Source: Vibrio chagasii
GTDB lineage: Bacteria; Pseudomonadota; Gammaproteobacteria; Enterobacterales; Vibrionaceae
NCBI RefSeq assembly: GCF_002954585.1
Contig: NZ_MSCI01000002.1
Location: 2,086,089-2,150,088 of the forward strand
Direction of reading: 5' to 3'
Length of the DNA stretch: 64,000 bases
The translations under genes were made by a program, and so were the position numbers. Position 1 is the stretch's first letter. Each line of letters begins with the position of its first letter. The notes under the pieces are model-generated. The model was not told where the DNA came from and searched no databases. It saw only the letters and a program-made list of their open reading frames with translations. Positions 35,695-43,682 of the stretch are shown one piece after another.

Positions 35695-37599
35695 CTAACG
35701 CTTTGTTAGCAGCTCGTTGATTGCACCCAAGAATTGTGACGGATCTTCCATAGAGCCTTTCTCAGCCAGCATCGCTTGACCAAGTAGTAGCTCAACCCAA
35801 CGACCAAACGCTTGCTCATCAGCTTCATCAGCCATTTGTTTAACAAGTGCGTGCTCTGGGTTAATTTCAAAGATGTACTTAACTTCAGGTGCAGCTTGAC
35901 CTGCCGCTTCAAGAAGCTTAGCCATTTGCGTACCCATTTCGAAGTCATCCGTTACAACAACTGCAGGTGTCGTTGCGAGTTTAAACGTAGTACGAACTTC
36001 TTTAACGCGATCACCTAGGTAAGATTGAGTGCGCTCAACAACAGACTTAAACTCTTCTTCAGTCTCTTTCTGCTTCTCTTTCTCTTCTTCACCTTCAAAC
36101 TTGCTTAAATCTAAGCCCGCTTTTGTGATCGACTGAAATTGTTTGCCGTCAAAGTCTGTTAGGTAGTTCATTACGTACTCATCGATGCGATCGTACATTA
36201 GCACTACTTCAATACCTTTCGCTTTAAACTGCTCCAAGTGTGGGCTGTTTTTAGCTGCTGCGTAGCTATCTGCTGTCAGGTAGTAAATCTTATCTTGGCC
36301 TTCTTTCATACGCTCAACATAAGACGCTAGGCTGATAGTTTGATCTGCAGAATCAACTTCTGTAGACGCAAAACGAAGAAGACCTGCGATCTTCTCTTTG
36401 TTTGCCATGTCTTCCGCTGGGCCTTCTTTCATTACAAGACCGAACTCTTTCCAGAATTCTAGGTACTTCTCGTTGTCATTTTTCGCCATGCGCTCAAGCA
36501 TAGTAAGTACACGCTTAGTACATGCACCACGAAGAGACTGAGTTACCTTGTTATCTTGCAGGATTTCACGAGATACGTTCAGTGGTAGGTCGTTTGAGTC
36601 AATCAGGCCGCGTACGAAACGCATGTAAGATGGCATGAACTGTTCAGCATCATCCATGATAAATACACGTTGTACATAAAGCTTTAAGCCGCTCTTGTGG
36701 TCACGGTTCATCATGTCCCAAGGTGCTTTAGCTGGGATATAAAGCAGGCTTGTATAGTCGTTCTTACCTTCAACCTTGTTGTGGCTCCAGGTTAGTGGAT
36801 CAGCAAAGTCGTGAGATACGTGCTTGTAAAACTCTTGGTACTCTTCTTTCTCGATGTCTGATTTGTTACGAGTCCAAAGCGCTTGAGCTTTGTTGATTTG
36901 TTCCCAGTGCTTCTCTTCGGTGTCTTTACCTTCGTCATCTTTAACCGCAGTTAAGATAGAAACTGGGATACCGATGTGGTCAGAGTATTTACCAATTACT
37001 TCACGTAGACGCCATTCATTCAAGAACTCTTTACCGTCTTCACGCATATGAAGAATGATGTCTGTACCACGAGACTCCTTAGTGATGTCTTCAATGGTGT
37101 AATCGCCTTCACCCGCAGAGTGCCATTGTACTGCTTCATTGCTTGCAAGACCTGCGGCACGTGTACGAACGGTTACTGCGTCCGCAACGATGAATGCTGA
37201 GTAGAAGCCAACACCAAATTGTCCGATCAACTGAGAGTCTTTGCTTTGGTCTTCAGATAACTTAGAGAAAAAGTCTGCAGTACCTGATTTCGCGATGGTA
37301 CCTAAATGTTCAATAACGTTGTCGCGGCTCATGCCGATACCGTTATCAGAAATGGTTAACGTATTCGCCTCAGCGTTAAATGACAGTTTTACACCTAGAT
37401 CTGCATCGCCTTGGTAAAGTTCAGCATTTGATAGCGCTTGAAAACGTAGCTTGTCCGCTGCGTCAGATGCGTTAGAGATCAGCTCACGTAAGAAGATTTC
37501 TTTATTTGAATACAGTGAGTGAATCATTAGATGAAGTAGTTGTTTTACTTCAGATTGAAAGCCACGAGTCTCTTTATTTTGCGTTGCCGTTTCGCTCAT
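35695..37599 (-). CDS. htpG: Molecular chaperone HtpG (Hsp90)
   Basis: HtpG is the bacterial Hsp90 chaperone. The 634 residues show the GHKL ATPase domain with ELISNASDAADKLR, SDNGIGMSRDNV and GQFGVGFYSAFIVAD. The middle domain has RGLIDSNDLPLNVSREIL and a C-terminal dimerisation domain follows. A heat-shock-type promoter lies about 75 bases upstream. It is head-to-head with toxR, an arrangement also known in V. cholerae. Confidence 0.98.
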   Translation of the reverse strand: MSETATQNKETRGFQSEVKQLLHLMIHSLYSNKEIFLRELISNASDAADKLRFQALSNAELYQGDADLGVKLSFNAEANTLTISDNGIGMSRDNVIEHLGTIAKSGTADFFSKLSEDQSKDSQLIGQFGVGFYSAFIVADAVTVRTRAAGLASNEAVQWHSAGEGDYTIEDITKESRGTDIILHMREDGKEFLNEWRLREVIGKYSDHIGIPVSILTAVKDDEGKDTEEKHWEQINKAQALWTRNKSDIEKEEYQEFYKHVSHDFADPLTWSHNKVEGKNDYTSLLYIPAKAPWDMMNRDHKSGLKLYVQRVFIMDDAEQFMPSYMRFVRGLIDSNDLPLNVSREILQDNKVTQSLRGACTKRVLTMLERMAKNDNEKYLEFWKEFGLVMKEGPAEDMANKEKIAGLLRFASTEVDSADQTISLASYVERMKEGQDKIYYLTADSYAAAKNSPHLEQFKAKGIEVVLMYDRIDEYVMNYLTDFDGKQFQSITKAGLDLSKFEGEEEKEKQKETEEEFKSVVERTQSYLGDRVKEVRTTFKLATTPAVVVTDDFEMGTQMAKLLEAAGQAAPEVKYIFEINPEHALVKQMADEADEQAFGRWVELLLGQAMLAEKGSMEDPSQFLGAINELLTKR

Positions 37600-37675
37600 T
37601 TTTACTCCAAAACATCTATACTTTGTGTTGAAAACTATAGGGGCGGAACACGTAATGCCGCTCTGATGTTCATTA

Positions 37676-37703
37676 ACATGAGGATGACAATTGTAAATTC
37701 AAG
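37676..37703 (-). promoter_or_regulatory. Sigma-32 (RpoH) promoter of htpG
   Basis: On the minus strand CTTGAA is followed after 14 bases by CCTCATGT. This matches the sigma-32 consensus (CTTGAA, then CCCCATnT) with one mismatch and good spacing. The -10 ends 77 bases before the htpG ATG. Confidence 0.75.
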
Positions 37704-37868
37704 GTCAAAAATCATAAAAACACTGTTTTTTTGATCTGTTTTTATTATCCTTAAGCCTCATAAATATAAAAGAACATAAAAAAAGTCATGATTTGGTGAA
37801 GATTTGAATAAATTTCACCTCAGATTTGTCTATTCCGCACTCAAAATAACCCAAAGTAGAAGAATTCA

Positions 37869-38780
37869 ATGAGCAATATCGGCACAAAGTTTATTCTCGC
37901 ACAGCGGTTCGTATTCGATCCAAACAGCAACTCACTTGTTGACCAAACGAGCGACGGCGAAGTCGTGCGTCTTGGCAGCAATGAAAGCCGCATTCTCCTT
38001 ATGCTGTCAGAAAGACCCAATGAAGTTATCACTCGTAACGAATTACACGAATATGTTTGGCGTGACCAAGGTTTTGAGGTTGATGACTCAAGCCTAACTC
38101 AAGCCGTTTCAACACTACGAAAGATGCTGAAAGATTCAACGAAATCTCCAGAATTCGTTAAAACTGTGCCTAAACGCGGCTACCAATTTATCGCAACCGT
38201 TGAGCGCTCAGCCCCACTTTCGTCAAATGACCAACCTGCTGCAGTTGAAATTGCCGAAAATGACGTAGAACCAAGCCTAACGTTTGCAACAATACCTGTC
38301 GCAGAAGAAGTCGTTTCTGAGACAAGCGCACCTGAGTCTATCTCTAAACTTCAGGAGGCCAATACTGAGGTTGAGCTAACTAAAGTACCAGCAACAACTG
38401 AAGCTAAAAACAGCAACAAGTGGTTAATTCTAGGGTTGCTATTTGCCGCAGTTATGATGCCAATTCTGGTACTGACTTTTACTAACCCGGCGGAATCTGA
38501 ATTTCGTACATTAGCAGAAGTTGATGGTGTAAAGGTTCAATCACCAATCAATCATCCGGGTTTAACAAATTGGCTACCTGCGATTGAAAAATGTGTGTTG
38601 AGCTATAACACTAACCACACTGGTATACTAAAGCCAACCGAAGTGATAGCAACTGGCGGACAGGCCAACAACATAGTTCTTAACTATATTCATCCGCAAG
38701 AACACTCTAGCGAAAATATTACTCTCAGAATTTACGCAAACCAGTCGGATGTAGACGACATTTGTAAAGGTGGCCAGTAG
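37869..38780 (+). CDS. toxR: Transmembrane transcriptional regulator ToxR
   Basis: ToxR is an inner-membrane one-component regulator controlling outer-membrane porins and, in pathogens, virulence genes. The 303 residues have an N-terminal OmpR-type winged helix (ESRILLMLSERPNEVITR, then FVKTVPKRGYQFIATVE). A long acidic, variable linker follows, then one membrane helix WLILGLLFAAVMMPILVLTF near residues 182-201. The periplasmic domain ends with two cysteines (EKCVLSYNTN and DDICKGGQ) known to form a disulfide in the family. It is followed by toxS after one base. Confidence 0.97.
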   Translation: MSNIGTKFILAQRFVFDPNSNSLVDQTSDGEVVRLGSNESRILLMLSERPNEVITRNELHEYVWRDQGFEVDDSSLTQAVSTLRKMLKDSTKSPEFVKTVPKRGYQFIATVERSAPLSSNDQPAAVEIAENDVEPSLTFATIPVAEEVVSETSAPESISKLQEANTEVELTKVPATTEAKNSNKWLILGLLFAAVMMPILVLTFTNPAESEFRTLAEVDGVKVQSPINHPGLTNWLPAIEKCVLSYNTNHTGILKPTEVIATGGQANNIVLNYIHPQEHSSENITLRIYANQSDVDDICKGGQ

Positions 38781-38781
38781 C

Positions 38782-39297
38782 ATGAAATTAAAAGTATCTG
38801 TTTTCTTACTGGCCCTATCTGCTTTTCTAAGTGGTTGGTTACATTGGGGGAGCGACGCAAAAGTAGCACGCCTACTTACCTCACATGAATGGCAATCAAA
38901 GATGGTTTCGCTTATCAGTGCAGAAAAACAAGCCGATTCAATCGGTCCACTCCGTAAAGTTGAGCTCTCCTCAAATGCTAAGTACCTACCAAACGGTACA
39001 TATCTGAGAATGTCGGTGGTCAGGCTATACGGCACACAAACCGCACCAGCTAACGTCATCAACATTTCAGAGACGGGTCAGTGGGAAATTAACGACAACT
39101 ACCTACTGGTTTCGCCAACTGAGTTTAAAGATGTTACATCGGCTCAGCGCCAAGACTTCTCTCAAGAGCAACTAGAGCTGATTACTCAAGTAATCAAGAT
39201 GGATGCAGAGCAAAGTCGTCGCATCGACATTGTTAACCCGAAGGCACTGCTACTGACTAGCTTAAATCATGGTTCTACCGTCTTGTTTTCGAACTAA
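38782..39297 (+). CDS. toxS: ToxR-stabilising protein ToxS
   Basis: ToxS is a periplasmic, membrane-anchored partner that protects ToxR and helps it sense bile. The 171 residues begin with an uncleaved signal-anchor VSVFLLALSAFLSGWL, then the periplasmic domain with SHEWQSKM and NGTYLRMSVVRLYG. The ATG one base after the toxR stop is preferred over an upstream GTG inside toxR. Length agrees with other vibrios. Confidence 0.95.
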   Translation: MKLKVSVFLLALSAFLSGWLHWGSDAKVARLLTSHEWQSKMVSLISAEKQADSIGPLRKVELSSNAKYLPNGTYLRMSVVRLYGTQTAPANVINISETGQWEINDNYLLVSPTEFKDVTSAQRQDFSQEQLELITQVIKMDAEQSRRIDIVNPKALLLTSLNHGSTVLFSN

Positions 39298-39353
39298 CAT
39301 TGAAAAGCTATTTACGGCATATCGATGGATGAATACCACTCACGATAAACCTA

Positions 39354-39379
39354 AAAAAGGGGCATGAGGCCCCTTTTTG
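39354..39379 (+). terminator. toxRS terminator
   Basis: AAAAAGGGGC and GCCCCTTTTT form a stem around ATGAG. Confidence 0.92.
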
Positions 39380-39406
39380 TTATCTTAAACTCAAAGATAA
39401 AACTCT

Positions 39407-40162
39407 ATGGATTGGATAAACTCACTCGCTCTATTCTTTGGCTCATTAATCGCCAACACGCTTGCCTCTTTATCAGGCGGCGGTGCTGGGCTTCTACAGT
39501 TCCCGTTACTCATCTTTCTAGGATTGCCCTTTTCAGTTGCACTGGCTACCCACAAAGTCGCTAGCGTTGCTCTCGGCTTAGGTGCTGCATATACCCATAT
39601 CAAGGGTGGCACGTTAAGCTGGAAAATTTGTCTCTACCTAATTATCGTCGGCAGCATTGGAGTGGTCGTTGGCGCGAATATCGTACTCATGATCCCAGAT
39701 GCCATTGCACAGAAACTGCTTGGCGCAATGATCTTAGCACTGGGCGTTTACTCACGACTAAAGAAACAATTGGGTCAAGAAGAGCAGCTTAAAAACCGAG
39801 ACATAAAACGTTGGATAATCGGTGGGGTTGGGCTGGCACTCATAGGCATCATCAGCGGTTCACTCACTGCCGGATCAGGCCTGTTAGTTACCCTATTTCT
39901 AGTTCGTTGGTTTGGTTTTACTTATAAACAAGCCGTCGCATTAACCATGATATGCGTCGGTTTGTTCTGGAATGGCATCGGCGGCATTGCCATTATGCAA
40001 GCGGGTGCGCCAATATACTGGGTATGGTTACCCATATTACTGTTAAGTTCGTTTGTTGGCGGAAGCCTAGGGGCATTCCTCGCAAACCGTTCAAGCAATC
40101 AGCTCGTCAAAACGGCTTTCGAAATATTGACGTTTGCGGTCGGCATCAAGCTATTGCTATAG
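39407..40162 (+). CDS. TSUP family (TauE/SafE) membrane transporter
   Basis: A 251-residue membrane protein with about eight hydrophobic segments. The first half has LASLSGGGAGLLQFPLLI and ATHKVASVALGLGAAY, and the second half has ISGSLTAGSGLLVTLFLV; these paired motifs mark the TauE/SafE permease family, probably for sulfite, sulfonate or other organic anions. It is followed after 17 bases by the SelW-like gene, so the two are probably cotranscribed. Its substrate is not known. Confidence 0.9.
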   Translation: MDWINSLALFFGSLIANTLASLSGGGAGLLQFPLLIFLGLPFSVALATHKVASVALGLGAAYTHIKGGTLSWKICLYLIIVGSIGVVVGANIVLMIPDAIAQKLLGAMILALGVYSRLKKQLGQEEQLKNRDIKRWIIGGVGLALIGIISGSLTAGSGLLVTLFLVRWFGFTYKQAVALTMICVGLFWNGIGGIAIMQAGAPIYWVWLPILLLSSFVGGSLGAFLANRSSNQLVKTAFEILTFAVGIKLLL

Positions 40163-40179
40163 AATTTTAAAGGTTATCT

Positions 40180-40491
40180 ATGAATACAGAGTCGAATCAA
40201 CACAGCCCAGCAGTGCTGAAAGCCACAATAGCAATACACTATTGCCGCCAATGTAATTGGATGCTTCGCTCAAGTTGGTTGTGCCAGGAACTGCTTCATA
40301 CCTTCAGTGAAGAGATTGAACAAGTCAGCCTGCATCCAGATACCGGTGGACGATTTGAGATCTTTTGTAATGGAGTACAGATTTGGGAACGAAAGGCGGA
40401 CGGCGGCTTTCCTGAAGCGAAAGTTCTGAAGCAAAGAGTAAGAAACCTCATTGCTCCAGACAGAGACCTCGGCCACGTAGATTCAAAATAA
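40180..40491 (+). CDS. SelT/SelW/SelH-like (Rdx) small redox protein
   Basis: A 103-residue thioredoxin-like protein of the Rdx family. The redox motif is CxxC in HYCRQCNWMLRSSWL after the first beta strand. The other family mark is GGFPEAKVLKQRVRNLI in the C-terminal part. In eukaryotic members the second position can be selenocysteine; here both are cysteine. No signal peptide, so cytosolic. It lies directly after the TSUP transporter gene and converges on yfcE. Confidence 0.88.
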   Translation: MNTESNQHSPAVLKATIAIHYCRQCNWMLRSSWLCQELLHTFSEEIEQVSLHPDTGGRFEIFCNGVQIWERKADGGFPEAKVLKQRVRNLIAPDRDLGHVDSK

Positions 40492-40515
40492 ACTCATTAC
40501 GGCCGGTTTTATGAT

Positions 40516-41061
40516 TTAAAGCTGACCGCTAACCAGTACATCGCCGTCAAGGCTGATCACTTGGAAAGTGCCATTTTCATAGATGCCATAGCTTGCTGCA
40601 TGACCTTCTCGTGGGAACGTCACCGAGCTTGGGTTAAAGATGAAGATGTCATCTTGGTACTCAGCAACTGGGATATGGGTATGGCCATGAGCAATGATAT
40701 CACCCGCTTTCAGTGCTGGCCGTTTCGTTGTGTTATATAGGTGACCGTGAGTTAAGAAGATACGTTGGCCTGATTCTAGTAACACCCATGAGTAATCCAT
40801 CATCATTGGGAAAGAGAGCAACATCTGATCGACTTCGCTGTCGCAGTTACCACGGACAGCAATGATCTCTTGGGAGAACTCGTTCAGCTTGTCTGCAACA
40901 GCAGGCGGGTTGTAACCCTCTGGAATCGGATTTCTAGGGCCATGATTCAGAATGTCACCCAGTAGGATTAAATATTGGGCACCCGAAGCTTGGTATAGCT
41001 CTAATACCTTTTCTGTTGCTGGTAGCGAACCGTGTAGGTCTGAAGCAAAAAATAATTTCAC
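40516..41061 (-). CDS. yfcE: Phosphodiesterase YfcE
   Basis: YfcE is a calcineurin-type metallophosphodiesterase with activity on artificial diesters; the natural substrate is unclear. The 181 residues carry the metal-binding motifs FASDLHGSL, GDILNHGPRN, VRGNCDSE, LTHGHLY and AHGHTHIP. Length and sequence agree with E. coli YfcE (184). It follows the CBS gene by 47 bases in the same direction with no strong terminator between, so read-through is possible. Confidence 0.95.
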   Translation of the reverse strand: MKLFFASDLHGSLPATEKVLELYQASGAQYLILLGDILNHGPRNPIPEGYNPPAVADKLNEFSQEIIAVRGNCDSEVDQMLLSFPMMMDYSWVLLESGQRIFLTHGHLYNTTKRPALKAGDIIAHGHTHIPVAEYQDDIFIFNPSSVTFPREGHAASYGIYENGTFQVISLDGDVLVSGQL

Positions 41062-41108
41062 ACGTACTTCTCCATAAAATTTATGGGCCTATTGTACGTA
41101 CCTAACGG

Positions 41109-41516
41109 CTAAACGTCATCTCCCACCATACCGTTGATAACAATATTATTGTAACTAACCATACCGACAATCTTATTATCACGGACCACAGGAGCGCGGC
41201 TAATACCAAAGCGTTCAAACAAGCGTGCACAATACTTCACATTCATTTCGGCAGACACGCTTAACGCGGGCTTAGTCATGATTTCATAAATATTGGTGCG
41301 TTCAGGAGAGCGATTTTTGGCTAAGACTTTTTTGGCAATGTCGTTCATCAACACAATCCCGTACTCATCATCTTCATGACGCTTATCCACGATGATCGCT
41401 TTTACTTTGTGCTTTTTCGCCATTTCTATCGCCGCTAACACTGTGGTTAAGCCATCAATAATCACATAGGTATTGGCCATTACATCGCCAACCCGGATTT
41501 TGTCACTGGTACTCAT
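41109..41516 (-). CDS. CBS-domain pair protein
   Basis: A 135-residue protein made only of two CBS domains. The first is around VMANTYVIIDGLTTVLAAIE with KVKAIIVDKR, and the second around IMTKPALSVSAEMNVKYCAR with GISRAPVVRDNKIVGMVS. Such pairs bind adenine nucleotides and control attached enzymes or channels. It is the last gene of the four-gene overlapping operon with two DUF1538 membrane proteins and a PII-like protein, overlapping the latter by 4 bases. A role as nucleotide sensor for that membrane complex is inference. Confidence 0.88.
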   Translation of the reverse strand: MSTSDKIRVGDVMANTYVIIDGLTTVLAAIEMAKKHKVKAIIVDKRHEDDEYGIVLMNDIAKKVLAKNRSPERTNIYEIMTKPALSVSAEMNVKYCARLFERFGISRAPVVRDNKIVGMVSYNNIVINGMVGDDV

Positions 41517-41863
41517 AGCTCATCCTCCACAACTTTAGTTAATGTCTCGACTTGATGTGCAACCCCAACCGCATCTTCAACATCGATTTGTACTGATATT
41601 CCTTGCCCTGATTCTTGGTCGAACTCGCCAACTTTGCCGATGGTCTCTAAAATGTGTCGTGCTAAGTGCTCTTCAACGACAAACAGCAGCACATCTTTTT
41701 GTACCTCAAGCGTCAAACCAAAGAAGGTACGTTTTTGGTTTAGCCCTTGCCCTCTAGCATTATTGATCACGGTAGCCCCCGTTGCGCCCGCATCACGCGC
41801 CGCATCGAGTACGATGTCAGTCTTGCTCTCTTCCACAAACGCTAAGATCAATTTAAAGCGCAT
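41513..41863 (-). CDS. PII-like signalling protein
   Basis: A 116-residue protein with the beta-alpha-beta ferredoxin-like pattern of the PII superfamily: MRFKLILAFVEESKTDIVL, then AARDAGATGATVINNARGQG, later KDVLLFVVEEHLARHILETI. The region where classic GlnB has the T-loop is short and lacks the uridylylated tyrosine motif, so it is a PII-like rather than nitrogen-type protein. It overlaps the second DUF1538 gene by 11 bases and the CBS gene by 4. It probably binds a nucleotide and regulates the membrane pair; ligand unknown. Confidence 0.85.
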   Translation of the reverse strand: MRFKLILAFVEESKTDIVLDAARDAGATGATVINNARGQGLNQKRTFFGLTLEVQKDVLLFVVEEHLARHILETIGKVGEFDQESGQGISVQIDVEDAVGVAHQVETLTKVVEDEL

Positions 41864-42647
41864 CTTTGCTCTCCTTAGAGGTGTGTAAACGGTTTAACCA
41901 TTGCGTTATTTGGGCATAGCCCATTACTGAAATAATCGGAAACAAGCTAGCAAAGGCGATTAACCCAAAACCATCGTTCACCGGGTTTCTCCCAGGTACG
42001 GTAGAGGCAAGTCCAAGCCCCAATGCTGTCACCAATGGCACTGTCACCGTCGATGTGGTGACACCGCCCGAGTCATAGGCCAAAGGCACTATAAGTTTGG
42101 GCGCGTAAAACGTTTGGATCACCACAACCACGTAACCAACAATGATGTAGTAATGAATAGGATCACCAGCCACGATCCGATAGCTGCCCAGCGAAATACC
42201 GATTGCAACACCGAGTGCAACGGCAATCCGGAGCCCATTGACGCTAATACTGCCACCGGAAACTTGATTCGCTTTAATCGCAACCGCTATCAATGAAGGC
42301 TCGGCGATCGTGGTACTGAATCCGATACAGAACGCAAAAAGATAGACCCAGTAATAATCAAACCATGTTAGGGCTAAGCCAGAACTGATTTTAAATTCAG
42401 TCAGAAAAGACGGCTCCGTTAACTGCATCGCCATCGTCTCTCCTAAAGGAAATAAGGCCAGTTCTAGCCCCATCAAGAAAAGAGACAAGCCAAGAATGAC
42501 GTAAAAGAACCCTATCAATACTTTGGGCAGGTTGTTGACTGGCCTGCGTAGCACCGCCAATTGAAAGCCAAATATGATCACCGCAATCGGAATCACATCC
42601 ATCACGGTGCCAAGAAAGGTATCGATAAACTGTTGAACACTGATCAT
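41853..42647 (-). CDS. DUF1538 membrane protein, second copy
   Basis: A 264-residue polytopic membrane protein. It has two related conserved motifs: CIGFSTTIAEPSLIAVAIKA in the first half and AYDSGGVTTSTVTVPLVTAL in the second, then GRNPVNDGFGLIAFASLFP near the end. About seven hydrophobic segments are visible. It is paralogous to the gene just upstream. The protein ends in a basic tail after QITQWLNRL. I recognise DUF1538 but no function is established; transport is inference. Confidence 0.87.
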   Translation of the reverse strand: MISVQQFIDTFLGTVMDVIPIAVIIFGFQLAVLRRPVNNLPKVLIGFFYVILGLSLFLMGLELALFPLGETMAMQLTEPSFLTEFKISSGLALTWFDYYWVYLFAFCIGFSTTIAEPSLIAVAIKANQVSGGSISVNGLRIAVALGVAIGISLGSYRIVAGDPIHYYIIVGYVVVVIQTFYAPKLIVPLAYDSGGVTTSTVTVPLVTALGLGLASTVPGRNPVNDGFGLIAFASLFPIISVMGYAQITQWLNRLHTSKESKDAL

Positions 42648-43378
42648 GTCACCACCATTCCATAGACCATGACAAACATCATCGGCAACAGTGAAGCAAA
42701 CGCAATCAACCCAAAGCCATCAATCATGGGATTACGACCTTTAATGGCCGAAGCCAGCCCCACACCTAATGCCGTCACCAACGGAACAGTGATGGTTGAT
42801 GTAGTCACGCCGCCAGAGTCATACGCGATCCCGATGATATTTTCGGGTGCAAAAGCAGTGAGCACCACCACTCCGATGTAACCACCGATTATCATGTATT
42901 GGATTGGCCAACCTTTTAGGATCCGAAGTACACCAAGCAATATTGCGATGCCTACCGACAATGCAACGGTGAAACGCAGACCATCGGCATATTCTTCCAT
43001 CTCATCATTAGAATTGGGTATCACACCGCCCTCAGCAGCCACTTCTGCGGCTTCGGTTGCAACCGCCGTTAACGCAGGCTCCGCTATGGTAGTACCGAAC
43101 CCCAGACAAAAAGCGAAGATCAATAACCAGAATACGCTACCCTTACGAGCAAAAGCTTGTGCCATAGATTCGCCGATCGGGAAGAGCCCCATTTCAAGTC
43201 CGAAAATAAAGAAGGTAAGCCCGAGAACCACCAGCACTAAACCCGCCAAAATAGACAGCAGATGCGGAAGCGGCTCTTGTAAAACAGCAAGCTGGAAGAA
43301 CGCGATCACGGCAACAATAGGCAGTAGATCACGAAGGCTACCTAACATAGCTCGAAACAAAGCTAGCACTGCCGTCAT
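42644..43378 (-). CDS. DUF1538 membrane protein, first copy
   Basis: A 244-residue polytopic membrane protein and first gene of the operon. It carries the same pair of motifs as its neighbour: CLGFGTTIAEPALTAVATEA and AYDSGGVTTSTITVPLVTAL, then GRNPMIDGFGLIAFASLLP. Between them lies an acidic cytosolic or periplasmic loop (NSNDEMEEYADGL) missing from the second copy. The 4-base overlap with the next gene suggests that the two make a heteromer. It is divergent from yfcH with a 304-base gap. Function unknown. Confidence 0.87.
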   Translation of the reverse strand: MTAVLALFRAMLGSLRDLLPIVAVIAFFQLAVLQEPLPHLLSILAGLVLVVLGLTFFIFGLEMGLFPIGESMAQAFARKGSVFWLLIFAFCLGFGTTIAEPALTAVATEAAEVAAEGGVIPNSNDEMEEYADGLRFTVALSVGIAILLGVLRILKGWPIQYMIIGGYIGVVVLTAFAPENIIGIAYDSGGVTTSTITVPLVTALGVGLASAIKGRNPMIDGFGLIAFASLLPMMFVMVYGMVVT

Positions 43379-43682
43379 CGCAACTCCCTATCACCAATAA
43401 TTACGTTTAATTATCTATCCGTAACAATCATGGCAAATCCTTATTATTTCTAATGTGATAAACATTACGCAATTGGTAACATATGCGGGTAAAATCTCTT
43501 AACTGTGATAACGATACACTTATCTAAACTAATGAATTAAATTTCACTGTTTAACTAATCGTTGGAGAGGTCATTTAGGCATCATACGATTGAAACCAAC
43601 TGATCGTTATAGTGATTTTTTCGTATTGGTTGGCGATTAAAAACAAGCCATGTCTATAATTATGTTTAATAAGGAGATTGGT
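43379..43682. promoter_or_regulatory. Divergent control region, DUF1538 operon / yfcH
   Basis: A 304-base AT-rich gap between two divergent units. It ends with AAGGAG before yfcH. TGTGATAAACATTACG (in 43456-43473) recalls a CRP site but fits poorly in the right half. No gene seen. Confidence 0.5.

Noticed and set aside
41072..41086. Palindrome CCATAAAATTTATGG between the CBS gene and yfcE
   Set aside because: Perfect but short and AT-rich, with no T run on the relevant side; not convincing as terminator or operator.
42894..43400. 168-codon reading frame opposite the first DUF1538 gene
   Set aside because: Antisense shadow; composition is Ser/Thr/Pro/Arg-rich with no domain, while the DUF1538 gene has conserved motifs and overlaps its neighbour.
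43456..43473. CRP-like TGTGATAAACATTACG upstream of the DUF1538 operon
   Set aside because: The left half fits but the right half has too many mismatches to call without a scored scan.
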